Positions 18,356 through 26,365 of a stretch of 64,000 bases of DNA are shown here, in pieces. A model generated the notes under the pieces. It had not been told where the DNA came from. It ran no database searches and saw only the letters and a list, made by a program, of their open reading frames with translations. Each line of letters starts with the position of its first letter. The stretch's first letter is position 1. A program made the position numbers and the translations under genes. This DNA is from Terriglobales bacterium (lineage in GTDB: Bacteria; Acidobacteriota; Terriglobia; Terriglobales; Acidobacteriaceae): assembly GCA_035561515.1 (NCBI GenBank), contig DATMXP010000007.1, positions 396,947 through 460,946 of the forward strand, read 5' to 3'.

Positions 18356-19324
18356 CTACTTGTTCTGGGCCTGGAACTCCGCGATCGCCTTCAGTGTCGC
18401 CGGCGGAATTCCACTTACGTTGCCGATCTTCCGCCCGCCCACAAAGAGCGTCGGGGTGCCCGTAACTTCCAACTCACGCGCCAGGGCCGATGATGCTTCG
18501 ATCTGCGCCGCGATTGCCGGATCCTTCGTGCACTGTTCCGCCTGATCGGCATTGACGCCCGCTTCGCCTGCATATTGCTTAAGGCGAGCCGCGGCTTGCG
18601 GTTCAGTCATCTGCTGCATCTCGTCCTGATGCTGGTACACGCTGTCCACGAACTTCCAGTGCGCATCGTTGTTCTGCTTCGCGACGCAGAGCGCGTATTT
18701 CGCGGCAGTCATCGCCCAGGGATGGATCTGCGTCAGCGGAAATTGCTGAAACACAAAACGGGCATTGGGCACCTCTTTGAGTAGTTGTTCGACAACCGGC
18801 TGCGCGCGCTTGCACGCCGGGCATTGAAGGTCACCGAACTCCACGATCGTCAGCGGAGCATTGGCCGGCCCGCGCGAAGGGCCATTCATCTTCTGCTGGA
18901 GGGTATTTCGTGCTTCCGCAAACGGATCCGCACCGAACGGGATCAGGTCGCCCATGGCGGCGAACTTGTGATTCGGGGTCACCATCAGTTTGAGACCTTG
19001 CTGCCCTTCCGGAGTGTTCACAACCACCGTGACTTCCGTCAATGAGGGATCGTCCGCGGGTTTGATTTCGGCGACGCGCCACTTCAGGTTTGGATCGTGT
19101 CCGAACGAGTGCCGCATGAACTCGTTCACCACCTGTTCCGTGACGCCCGAGGCCGGTTGAGCGGACGCTGTAGAGGACGGGCTCGTTGCCGCCTGACTCT
19201 TCGGAGCAGCGGTGCTCTGTGCCGGCTTCTTTGTGGCTGTTGCGTTCTTTTTTGCGCCGGGCTGCTGGCCTACAGCGAACAGGCTCATCGATACCATCAA
19301 TAATGCCGCGAAGAATACCCGCAT
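18356..19324 (-). CDS. Exported DsbA-like thioredoxin-fold oxidoreductase
   Basis: 322 aa from ATG 19324, which follows TAGAGGAG; the frame extends 18 codons further but lacks a site. A signal peptide (MRVFFAALLMVSMSLFAVGQ) and a Lys/Ala/Ser/Thr-rich linker lead to a DsbA/thioredoxin_4 domain with the redox motif FGDLQCPACKRAQPV, a helical insertion, and the cis-Pro loop EVTGTPTLFVGGRKI. A region before the domain (residues about 60-150) is unassigned. It probably forms or isomerises disulfides in the periplasm. It starts 10 bp after nadE and is the last gene of the minus-strand run. Confidence 0.88.
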   Translation of the reverse strand: MRVFFAALLMVSMSLFAVGQQPGAKKNATATKKPAQSTAAPKSQAATSPSSTASAQPASGVTEQVVNEFMRHSFGHDPNLKWRVAEIKPADDPSLTEVTVVVNTPEGQQGLKLMVTPNHKFAAMGDLIPFGADPFAEARNTLQQKMNGPSRGPANAPLTIVEFGDLQCPACKRAQPVVEQLLKEVPNARFVFQQFPLTQIHPWAMTAAKYALCVAKQNNDAHWKFVDSVYQHQDEMQQMTEPQAAARLKQYAGEAGVNADQAEQCTKDPAIAAQIEASSALARELEVTGTPTLFVGGRKIGNVSGIPPATLKAIAEFQAQNK

Positions 19325-19334
19325 CGGTTCTCCT

Positions 19335-20975
19335 CTAATCAATGCTTTTCGCCGCGATCGGCATACGCCGTCCCACACCGAAAGCCTTCTCGGAAATTTT
19401 CAGTCCTACGGCCGCCTGCTGCCGTTTGTACTCCGCACGATCCACCATGCGGATTACACGCTTGACCAGTTCAATGTCGAAACCGTGGGTCGCAGCGATC
19501 TCCTCGGCAGCCTTGTAGCATTCCACGTAGTCTTCCAGAATCGCGTCGAGAACGTCGTAAGGCGGCAACGTGTCCTGATCCGTCTGGTTCGGACGCAGTT
19601 CCGCCGACGGAGCTTTCTCCATCGTGGAGCGCGGGATGATCTCACCCTTCCGGTTCACGTATTCGGAGATGCGATAGACCATCGTCTTCGGCACATCCGA
19701 AATAACCGCCAAGCCGCCAACCATGTCGCCGTAAAGGGTGCAGTATCCCACGCCGAGTTCCGACTTGTTGCCGGTACTCAGCACCAGGGCCGAAAACTTA
19801 TTCGACAGCGCCATCAGGATCGCGCCACGAATTCGCGATTGAATATTCTCTTCCGTTACGTCCTCTGGCATATTGCCGAAAACCGGCTTCAGAGTATTTC
19901 GATAAGCGTCGAAGACATCGCTGATTCGGATCAGCTCAAAGCGGATTCCCAGATTCGCCGCCAGCGCACGCGCGTCATCAATGCTGCCTCGCGATGAATA
20001 CGGTCCCGGCATGCCCACGCCTATGACGTTCTCCGCTCCCAGCGCCTCGGCAGCGATGGCAGCAGTGAGCGCCGAATCGATGCCGCCACTCAGACCCACG
20101 ATCACTCGCTGAAAGCCGCACTTGCGCACATAGTCGCGTGTGCCCAACGCGAGCGCCGCAAAGGCGGTAGCCTCATCGCCGCTTAGCTGTTCGTGCACAT
20201 CGCCGCTAAGTGATTCCGTATCGAAGTAGATCAAATCTTCCTCGAACGACTTCCCTTGCGCAATCACGCGTCCGTCGGGTGCAATCACGACGCTCGATCC
20301 ATCGAAGATAATGCTGTCGTTTCCGCCTACCAGGTTCACCATCGCGACCGGCACGTTGTCACTCTTCGCAATGGCGGCAAGCATATTGCATCGCAGTTCA
20401 GTCTTGCCGACAAAGAATGGCGACGCCGAAATATTCAAGACGATGTCGCCACCATCTTTTAAAAGTGCTTCTACGGGATCAAACTGGTAGAGCCTGCGGT
20501 TCCAGAAATGCTTGTCATTCCAAGCATCTTCGCAGATAGTCAGCGCAGCGCTGCGGCTATTGAGCGGTAGTAGTTTCTGAGATTCGGCGGGAGCAAAATT
20601 CCGTAACTCGTCGAAGACGTCATAGGTAGGCAGGAGCATCTTCGACTGGAGCATCTTCAACTCACCGCCTTCGACCACCGCGGCGGAGTTCATTACCGAC
20701 TTCCCTGTTGCCGCTTGCGCCTTCGTCACCAAGCCGCAAATAACTGTGATGCCCAGTCCCGCACTCTTAATATGCTCCAGGGCTTCCGTGTTCTTCGCTA
20801 CGAACGATGGTTTCTCCACCAGATCGCGTGGCGGATATCCGCAAATTGCGAGTTCGGGAAACAGGATAACTTCCGCACCCGCCGCCTGAGCACGCCGCGA
20901 GTAGTCGATAATCTTGGCTGTATTGCCAGAAAAATCCCCAATGGTGGTGTTGATCTGTCCTAGCGCGATCTTCAC
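19335..20975 (-). CDS. nadE: Glutamine-dependent NAD+ synthetase
   Basis: 546 aa, two-domain enzyme. The N-terminal nitrilase-type glutaminase (residues 1-250) shows the Glu in FPELAICGYPPRDL, a Lys in KMLLPTYDVFDE and the nucleophile in LTICEDAW. The C-terminal synthetase has the ATP PP-loop IVGLSGGIDSALTAA, and SRIRGAILMALSN and VLSTGNKSELGVGY. It amidates nicotinic acid adenine dinucleotide using glutamine and ATP. Length and domain order match the long NadE class. It precedes the dsbA-like gene by 10 bp in the same direction. Confidence 0.94.
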   Translation of the reverse strand: MKIALGQINTTIGDFSGNTAKIIDYSRRAQAAGAEVILFPELAICGYPPRDLVEKPSFVAKNTEALEHIKSAGLGITVICGLVTKAQAATGKSVMNSAAVVEGGELKMLQSKMLLPTYDVFDELRNFAPAESQKLLPLNSRSAALTICEDAWNDKHFWNRRLYQFDPVEALLKDGGDIVLNISASPFFVGKTELRCNMLAAIAKSDNVPVAMVNLVGGNDSIIFDGSSVVIAPDGRVIAQGKSFEEDLIYFDTESLSGDVHEQLSGDEATAFAALALGTRDYVRKCGFQRVIVGLSGGIDSALTAAIAAEALGAENVIGVGMPGPYSSRGSIDDARALAANLGIRFELIRISDVFDAYRNTLKPVFGNMPEDVTEENIQSRIRGAILMALSNKFSALVLSTGNKSELGVGYCTLYGDMVGGLAVISDVPKTMVYRISEYVNRKGEIIPRSTMEKAPSAELRPNQTDQDTLPPYDVLDAILEDYVECYKAAEEIAATHGFDIELVKRVIRMVDRAEYKRQQAAVGLKISEKAFGVGRRMPIAAKSID

Positions 20976-21046
20976 AGGGCTAGTGTATCAAGCAGGGATA
21001 GATTCGCCGTTGCGTTCGAGAAGGATGCACCTCAACCGCAAACCTT

Positions 21047-22162
21047 CTATTTCGGCGCGTCGTTAGGGTTGGGGTTGGGGTCGGGACCACCGACTGGGCC
21101 GCGCGAACCGGGAGGCGGAGGTATCGCCGGCGTGGGTTGATTCACGTCTTCTCCCGGACGCTTCAACGAAGGTTTCCCTTGGGGTCCCTGATCGGCCGGA
21201 TTTGAAGCCGTTTGAGCCGGTGGGGTGGCTGCCCCCGGAGTCTGGCCGGACGCCACTTCGGGCTTGTCCGTCTCCAGGTTCACCTCGCGGTCGGTACGGA
21301 CGACTTTCGTACCATCCACCTTCATCAGCTTCACCTGGGTAACTTCGTCACCGACAAAGCGAACGAACTCCACGTCCTGCGGAGGAGTGCCGTAAATCCA
21401 CTCTTCATACTCGGTCTCGCCATCGCGCTCGCGGGTCTTTTGCGGCGGCCTACCCTTGGCGTACACCACCATTTCGCGATTCATCCCGACGAGGACCTTG
21501 TGATCGCGAATTGCTTCCTTGGCGATCGGAGGAATGGTGTCGAGGTAGGCTTCTGTCGCTGACTTCGCACTGAAGTTCAGCAGTGGATCGAGAATCTGTT
21601 TCACCTGCTCCGGCGTTACGGCAGGAATGAATTTGTCGAAGACAATTTCAACGGTTGACCCGCGCAGGTTGGTGTCGTCGGTAGGCTGCCCGGGTTGGTA
21701 AACGCCGCCTGCGCCGCCGACCTGGATGTGTTCGAACCACTTCTTCTTTTTCTCGGCGCCACCGTTCAAGTCGAGGAGGATGCTCTTGCCCTTGAATTTC
21801 ACCTCGGTGATTCGCGTGCGATCACCGACGCGAATATTCGGACCGAAACCGCCGATCATCGTCATGACTTCCTGCTCGGTCGGTGTTGTCTCGCCGGTCT
21901 TGGCGTCCAGCTTGATTCCCTTCTTTCCAAAAGGAAAGGGCTTGCGGGCATATCCAAGTTCCGCATTCAACCCGCGGATCAACTCCATCTTGCCTTCGTC
22001 CGTGATCTTCTTGTCGGGTATAACGAGGGGAGCTTTCTTCTTCTCGGTCTTCACTTCCATCTGACCCACCGGCTTTTGCGAGGAGACCGGCGCCTGGCTA
22101 AACAAAGGGAGAGTGGAAAACGCGAGCGCAATGGCGAAGGAGATGGTGCGCTGCCTGTTCAT
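21047..22162 (-). CDS. Exported protein of unknown function with proline-rich tail
   Basis: 371 aa from ATG 22162, which gives a signal peptide (MNRQRTISFAIALAFSTLPLFSQ); the frame extends upstream into the CPBP gene but lacks a leader. Recognisable patterns are few: GLNAELGYARKPFPFGKKG, KSILLDLNGGAEKKKKW and a central MNREMVVYAKGRPPQKTRE. The last 70 residues are Pro/Gly/Gln-rich (PAIPPPPGSRGPVGGPDP), possibly crossing or binding the envelope. It lies 25 bp after the CPBP protease gene, so co-transcription is likely. I do not recognise a family. Confidence 0.72.
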   Translation of the reverse strand: MNRQRTISFAIALAFSTLPLFSQAPVSSQKPVGQMEVKTEKKKAPLVIPDKKITDEGKMELIRGLNAELGYARKPFPFGKKGIKLDAKTGETTPTEQEVMTMIGGFGPNIRVGDRTRITEVKFKGKSILLDLNGGAEKKKKWFEHIQVGGAGGVYQPGQPTDDTNLRGSTVEIVFDKFIPAVTPEQVKQILDPLLNFSAKSATEAYLDTIPPIAKEAIRDHKVLVGMNREMVVYAKGRPPQKTRERDGETEYEEWIYGTPPQDVEFVRFVGDEVTQVKLMKVDGTKVVRTDREVNLETDKPEVASGQTPGAATPPAQTASNPADQGPQGKPSLKRPGEDVNQPTPAIPPPPGSRGPVGGPDPNPNPNDAPK

Positions 22163-22187
22163 GGGTATATCCGGCTGCCTGGACTGA

Positions 22188-23165
22188 TTATAAATCCGCA
22201 GCAGTGCCGCTGCTTGGTTGGATGCTTCCGGGCGGAATCTCGGCCACAGATGTTTCTGGCTTGACCACCTCAGTCGCGGGAGCATGAACGTACTTCAACA
22301 CATAAACCAGGCCGAGCGTAATGATGACTGTCCCTAAGAAACCGCCTTCCAGCCCATAATTCCCTCCTACCAGCCATTGTGGCCCGTAAGCACGGCTGCG
22401 GACCATCACGGAAAAATCGCTCATGCCGCTGACCGGAAGGCCAAAGAACAGGCCAAGACTCGCGTTCCATCCAAAATGGAGCCCGAACGGAAACCACAGG
22501 GCCCGCGTGCGCAGGTAAGAGATGGCCAGCACCACTCCGACATAAAGCGTGTTTGAGAAGGCGAAGAACTGGACAGCGCGACTGTCGGCAATGTGAGGGT
22601 TTTGCAGATGCACAGCTCCGAACAATGCCGACAAGACCAGGATGGCGCCCACTGGCCCCATGCCCTCAACCAGTCGCTGGAATGGGTAACCGCGGAACGC
22701 GAGTTCTTCCACCATGGCCGCGCAAAGAATCACCACCAGGACGACGCAACTCACAAAAAACGTGTGAGAGTTCACGCGAAGGCTGACTATGGACACCTTA
22801 AAAAACGAGGCAATGAACGCGACGCCCAGCCCCACCATAACGAAGCCTAGAAGCGCCCCGATCGCAGTGTCACGCAACCAGCGTTCGCGTTGCAGTCCGT
22901 TGTAACGCCAAACGGAGGTCTGCGGGCGGTCGAAAGTTGAAGTGAGAAAGAAGAAACCAGCCAGCTCCAGGACCATCAAGATAGGCCGAAAAATGGCTTC
23001 CAATAGGCGGCTTCGCTCGCCGCCCACAATCCCCAACGCGATGGTGCCGGCGAGGAAATTACACGCAATCACCAGTACTACGGAAATAGCGAATCGCCAT
23101 CCGCTGCGAAGACGGCCGTCGTCTCTGTAAATCAGCTTCGTCAGGGGATGGCTTTCGTCATTCAT
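22188..23165 (-). CDS. CPBP-family intramembrane metalloprotease
   Basis: 325 aa with about eight membrane segments. The CAAX-protease/bacteriocin-processing (ABI) motifs are AAMVEELAFRGYPFQRL (EExxxR), SALFGAVHLQN (H) and FPFGLHFGWNASLGL (HxxxN). These residues chelate the catalytic metal in this family. Start ATG 23165 overlaps the GHMP kinase stop by ATGA, so translation is coupled. Targets of bacterial CPBP proteins are mostly unknown; roles in immunity to peptides or in processing membrane proteins have been shown in a few cases. Confidence 0.88.
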   Translation of the reverse strand: MNDESHPLTKLIYRDDGRLRSGWRFAISVVLVIACNFLAGTIALGIVGGERSRLLEAIFRPILMVLELAGFFFLTSTFDRPQTSVWRYNGLQRERWLRDTAIGALLGFVMVGLGVAFIASFFKVSIVSLRVNSHTFFVSCVVLVVILCAAMVEELAFRGYPFQRLVEGMGPVGAILVLSALFGAVHLQNPHIADSRAVQFFAFSNTLYVGVVLAISYLRTRALWFPFGLHFGWNASLGLFFGLPVSGMSDFSVMVRSRAYGPQWLVGGNYGLEGGFLGTVIITLGLVYVLKYVHAPATEVVKPETSVAEIPPGSIQPSSGTAADL

Positions 23166-24211
23166 GCTCTTGCGGCTTTGGAAGCGGCCTGGGTCTTTAC
23201 GACCAAGCCTTCGGGAGACATCTTACAGGGCAGCACTTCTCCGCCGTTGATGCGTAACGCTTCGATCACGCGGTCCTTGGCGCCGTCTTTCACCATGAAC
23301 AGAACGCAGCCGCCACCACCCGCTCCGCAGACCTTCGCCGCGCGTCCGCCCGACTTCGAGGCCACGGCCACCAGTCGATCGATCAGCGGAGTCGAAATGC
23401 CATCGTAATTACTGCGCCGTAGTTTCCACTCTTCGCGTAACAGGTGCGCAACTTCGTCCCAGTCGGACTTCCCCAGCGCCCGGTGCATTCCCTGGGCAAT
23501 CGACGAGATGTTCTCGAAGTTCTTTACGACCTTTTTATCGCCGTTGATGTGCGATTTAAAAACTTCCCAATTGTTGATCCCCGACTGACGTGGGGCGCCC
23601 GTGTACACGACGATGAAACGGGAGTCGATCTCTTCCTCTGAAACAGCGATCTTTTCACGCCGAATGCCCGATGGATCCAGATGAATCGAGTTGGCTCCGC
23701 CGTACAGCGCCGGATAGTAGTCCTGGCACCCGGTCGGAACCTGGATCAATTGTGCTTCCACGTTTTGCGCGATCGTACGCATTTCTTCCAGACTCAACTT
23801 GCGTCCGGTGAATCGCGCCAGCGCTGCCGTGGCGGCAATCATCAGCGCCGAACTGCCGGAAATTCCAGCGCCCGCTGGTGATTCGGAATCGGTCTCCAGC
23901 AGGAAACCACCCTCCGGCGCGAAGTACTTCACCAGTTGCACTCCCAGGCAATGTTTCGGTTGCTTCGCCCGGTTCAATTCTTCGAGCGAGGCATAGTGCT
24001 CTTCCTTCTTCGTGTCGAGTGAACGAAGTGTAATGCCCGAACCGGAACGGGGAGTGATCCGGCAGGTGGTCATGATGTTTAGAGCGAAATTTACCGTCAC
24101 AGCACCGGGATGAAACAGATATAGCGGCCAGAGATCGAGCGTTCCTCCGGCCAAGTCGGCCCGGCAGGGTGCCTGCGCGACAATGGTTTTGGAATCCGCA
24201 GATGATTGCAT
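23162..24211 (-). CDS. GHMP-family small-molecule kinase
   Basis: 349 aa from ATG 24211; an upstream TTG start (24250) is less likely. N-terminal QAPCRADLAGGTLDLWPLYL, the ATP loop SPAGAGISGSSALMIAATA and C-terminal KVCGAGGGGCVLFMVKDG are the three GHMP motifs. It groups by sequence pattern with sugar (heptose-7-phosphate or galactose-type) and mevalonate kinases; the exact substrate cannot be told. It is flanked by a sterol-desaturase-like gene upstream and a CPBP protease downstream, and the arrangement gives no clear pathway. Confidence 0.85.
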   Translation of the reverse strand: MQSSADSKTIVAQAPCRADLAGGTLDLWPLYLFHPGAVTVNFALNIMTTCRITPRSGSGITLRSLDTKKEEHYASLEELNRAKQPKHCLGVQLVKYFAPEGGFLLETDSESPAGAGISGSSALMIAATAALARFTGRKLSLEEMRTIAQNVEAQLIQVPTGCQDYYPALYGGANSIHLDPSGIRREKIAVSEEEIDSRFIVVYTGAPRQSGINNWEVFKSHINGDKKVVKNFENISSIAQGMHRALGKSDWDEVAHLLREEWKLRRSNYDGISTPLIDRLVAVASKSGGRAAKVCGAGGGGCVLFMVKDGAKDRVIEALRINGGEVLPCKMSPEGLVVKTQAASKAARA

Positions 24212-24268
24212 GCTGACTTTTGTATCACGGCGGAGGCCAATTTTGGGCAAGGGGAATACCCGAAGTCT

Positions 24269-25108
24269 CTACTTTGGGACCGCGGCGGCAGCCGCCCGCT
24301 CGTATTTCCAGCCGGGACGGCCGAAAACCAGATGCCACCGTTCCGGCCAGGACGACGCCAGCCTAAGGTCTCGGACGATATCTACCCACTCGTGGAACGC
24401 GATCCGGATGGGGTTGTAGGTCCGGATATTGGTCGTCAGGCCGTACACGACGGCTTCCTCTTCTCGCGCGAAGGTTCCAAAAAGACGATCCCAAACGATC
24501 AGTGTCCCACCGTGGTTCTTATCGAGGTACGCCTGATTCGACCCGTGATGCACTCGATGATGCGATGGCGTGTTCAACACCCATTCCAGCGGCCCCATGC
24601 GGTTCACCAGTTCGGTATGGATCCAGAACTGGTACAGCAAGCTACAGGCCTGCATGGTCAGGATCATCATCGGCGGGAATCCCACGATCGGCATCCACAT
24701 CCAGAAGACGAAGGAATACAGGGAGCCCGTCCACGTCTGCCTGAGCGCCGTACCCAGGTTGTACCGCTGCGACGAGTGATGCACTACGTGGGACGCCCAC
24801 CACAACCGGCATTCGTGGCTGGTTCTGTGGAAGACGTAGTAGCTGATTTCGTCGGCAAAGAAGGCCAGCACCCACGCCCACCACGCATATCCGATTTCGA
24901 AGATGGCGAACTTGTGCAGGAAGGTGAACAGCCCGAAAACCATTGCCTTCGAGAAAAGACCCACGATCACATTACCGATGCCCATCGTCAGGCTCGCAGC
25001 CGTGTCTTTTATCGCGTAGAGATCGCGACGCAGAATCGCCGCCGCGATTGCCTCCAGTATCAGGAGAAGCAGGAATCCGGGGATTGCGTAGATGATGATT
25101 CTGGACAT
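24269..25108 (-). CDS. Sterol desaturase / fatty acid hydroxylase family membrane protein
   Basis: 279 aa, with four or so hydrophobic helices. The eight-histidine di-iron motifs of the family are clear: HRTSH (about residue 94), HVVHHSS (about 106) and HRVHHGS (about 184), plus a later H in FHEW. Such enzymes use O2 to hydroxylate or desaturate lipids in the membrane. Start ATG 25108 gives MSRIIIYAIPGFLLLL. It is first in a minus-strand run that continues with the GHMP kinase 57 bp downstream. The lipid substrate is unknown. Confidence 0.9.
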   Translation of the reverse strand: MSRIIIYAIPGFLLLLILEAIAAAILRRDLYAIKDTAASLTMGIGNVIVGLFSKAMVFGLFTFLHKFAIFEIGYAWWAWVLAFFADEISYYVFHRTSHECRLWWASHVVHHSSQRYNLGTALRQTWTGSLYSFVFWMWMPIVGFPPMMILTMQACSLLYQFWIHTELVNRMGPLEWVLNTPSHHRVHHGSNQAYLDKNHGGTLIVWDRLFGTFAREEEAVVYGLTTNIRTYNPIRIAFHEWVDIVRDLRLASSWPERWHLVFGRPGWKYERAAAAAVPK

Positions 25109-25267
25109 ACGCCCACACCGAAGCTTCCCGATAGTGTACGGCGTTTCCGCATTTCACGCCTGTCGCAAAGAACCAAGCCGAGACCAGCCGGCAGCCGCCC
25201 GATCGCAATCCCCCTCGAAGTCACTCACCGGATGAAATCCTCTGCCTCCTTTGCTACCCTTTGCGCG

Positions 25268-26365
25268 ATGCATCGCATAGTGCTTTTCCTCTTGATCGCT
25301 CTACCGGGAGTCGCGCAATCCTTTGACGCGAAAGCTGCCGATCGCTTCGCGAAGCTGGCGCTCACCTGTGCCCATCAGGAATATCCCAACAAAATCGCGC
25401 ACGTAATGAGCGACGACGACGATGTCGCACCCCCGCGCAAACTCACGCCTGCGTTCTACGGGTGTTACGACTGGCACTCGTCGGTTCATGGCCACTGGCT
25501 GCTCGCGCGCTTAGCGAGGTTCTTTCCAGATGCTCCGTTCGCCGCTCCAGCCCGCGACGCTCTCCAGCAGAGCCTCACTCCCGAACGCATCAAGGCCGAG
25601 GTCGCTTACCTGAATGGGCAGGGTCGCTCCAGTTTCGAACGACCGTACGGACTTGCCTGGCTCATGCAACTGGCACAAGAACTTCGTGACTGGGATGATC
25701 CCATCGCCCGTGTTCTCTCCGCCAACCTCAAGCCTCTGGAAGATGCCGCTCGCATCCGTCTCACCGAATATCTACCGAAGCTCACGCACCCCATTCGCAT
25801 CGGCGAACACAACCAGTCTGCTTTCTCGCTCGGCTTGATGCTCGACGCCGCACGCGGTGCCGGCGATAAGGAGTTCGAAGCTCTCCTCACGAAGAAGATC
25901 CGGGACTTTTACCTCCAGGATCGCAACTGCCCGCTCGCCTACGAACCTTCCGGCGAAGACTTCCTCTCGCCTTGCCTGGGCGAAGCCGATGTCGTTCGCC
26001 GCGTCCTGCCTCCTCAGCAATACCAGAAATGGCTCACCAGATTTCTACCGCAAATACCGCAAACCGAAACCGTGTTCATGAAGCCCGCCATCGTCACGGA
26101 TCCGAGCGATCCCAAACTCGCTCACCTCGACGGACTGAACCTCAGCCGTGCGTGGATGCTGGAAGGAATCGCCTCCGGACTACCTCCTCAAGATCCACGC
26201 CAGAAGTCGCTTCGTGCCACTGCGGCTGCGCATCGCGACAAGGGGCTGGAAGCCGTCACCGGCACGCATTATGAAGGCGGACACTGGCTCGGAAGCTTCG
26301 CTGTTTACCTCACCACAAAGCGCGGCATCAATTCGCCGACTTCAGGAAAGCTCGGCAAGGAGTGA
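25268..26365 (+). CDS. Exported DUF2891-family protein
   Basis: 365 aa from ATG 25268 with a signal peptide (MHRIVLFLLIALPGVAQSF); an ATG 36 bases earlier is also possible. The alpha-helical body has PAFYGCYDWHSSVHGHWLL, ERPYGLAWLMQLAQEL, GEHNQSAFSLGLMLDAA, EPSGEDFLSPCLGEADVV and HYEGGHWLGSFAVYL, the His/Trp/Glu-rich pattern of DUF2891, which looks like an alpha/alpha-barrel. A glycan-related role is only a guess. Its last 24 bp overlap the convergent glnD stop region. Confidence 0.82.
   Translation: MHRIVLFLLIALPGVAQSFDAKAADRFAKLALTCAHQEYPNKIAHVMSDDDDVAPPRKLTPAFYGCYDWHSSVHGHWLLARLARFFPDAPFAAPARDALQQSLTPERIKAEVAYLNGQGRSSFERPYGLAWLMQLAQELRDWDDPIARVLSANLKPLEDAARIRLTEYLPKLTHPIRIGEHNQSAFSLGLMLDAARGAGDKEFEALLTKKIRDFYLQDRNCPLAYEPSGEDFLSPCLGEADVVRRVLPPQQYQKWLTRFLPQIPQTETVFMKPAIVTDPSDPKLAHLDGLNLSRAWMLEGIASGLPPQDPRQKSLRATAAAHRDKGLEAVTGTHYEGGHWLGSFAVYLTTKRGINSPTSGKLGKE

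Noticed and set aside
24206..25267. Upstream extension of the DUF2891 frame for about 350 codons
   Set aside because: It is antisense to the histidine motifs of the sterol-desaturase-like gene; a signal peptide begins at ATG 25268.
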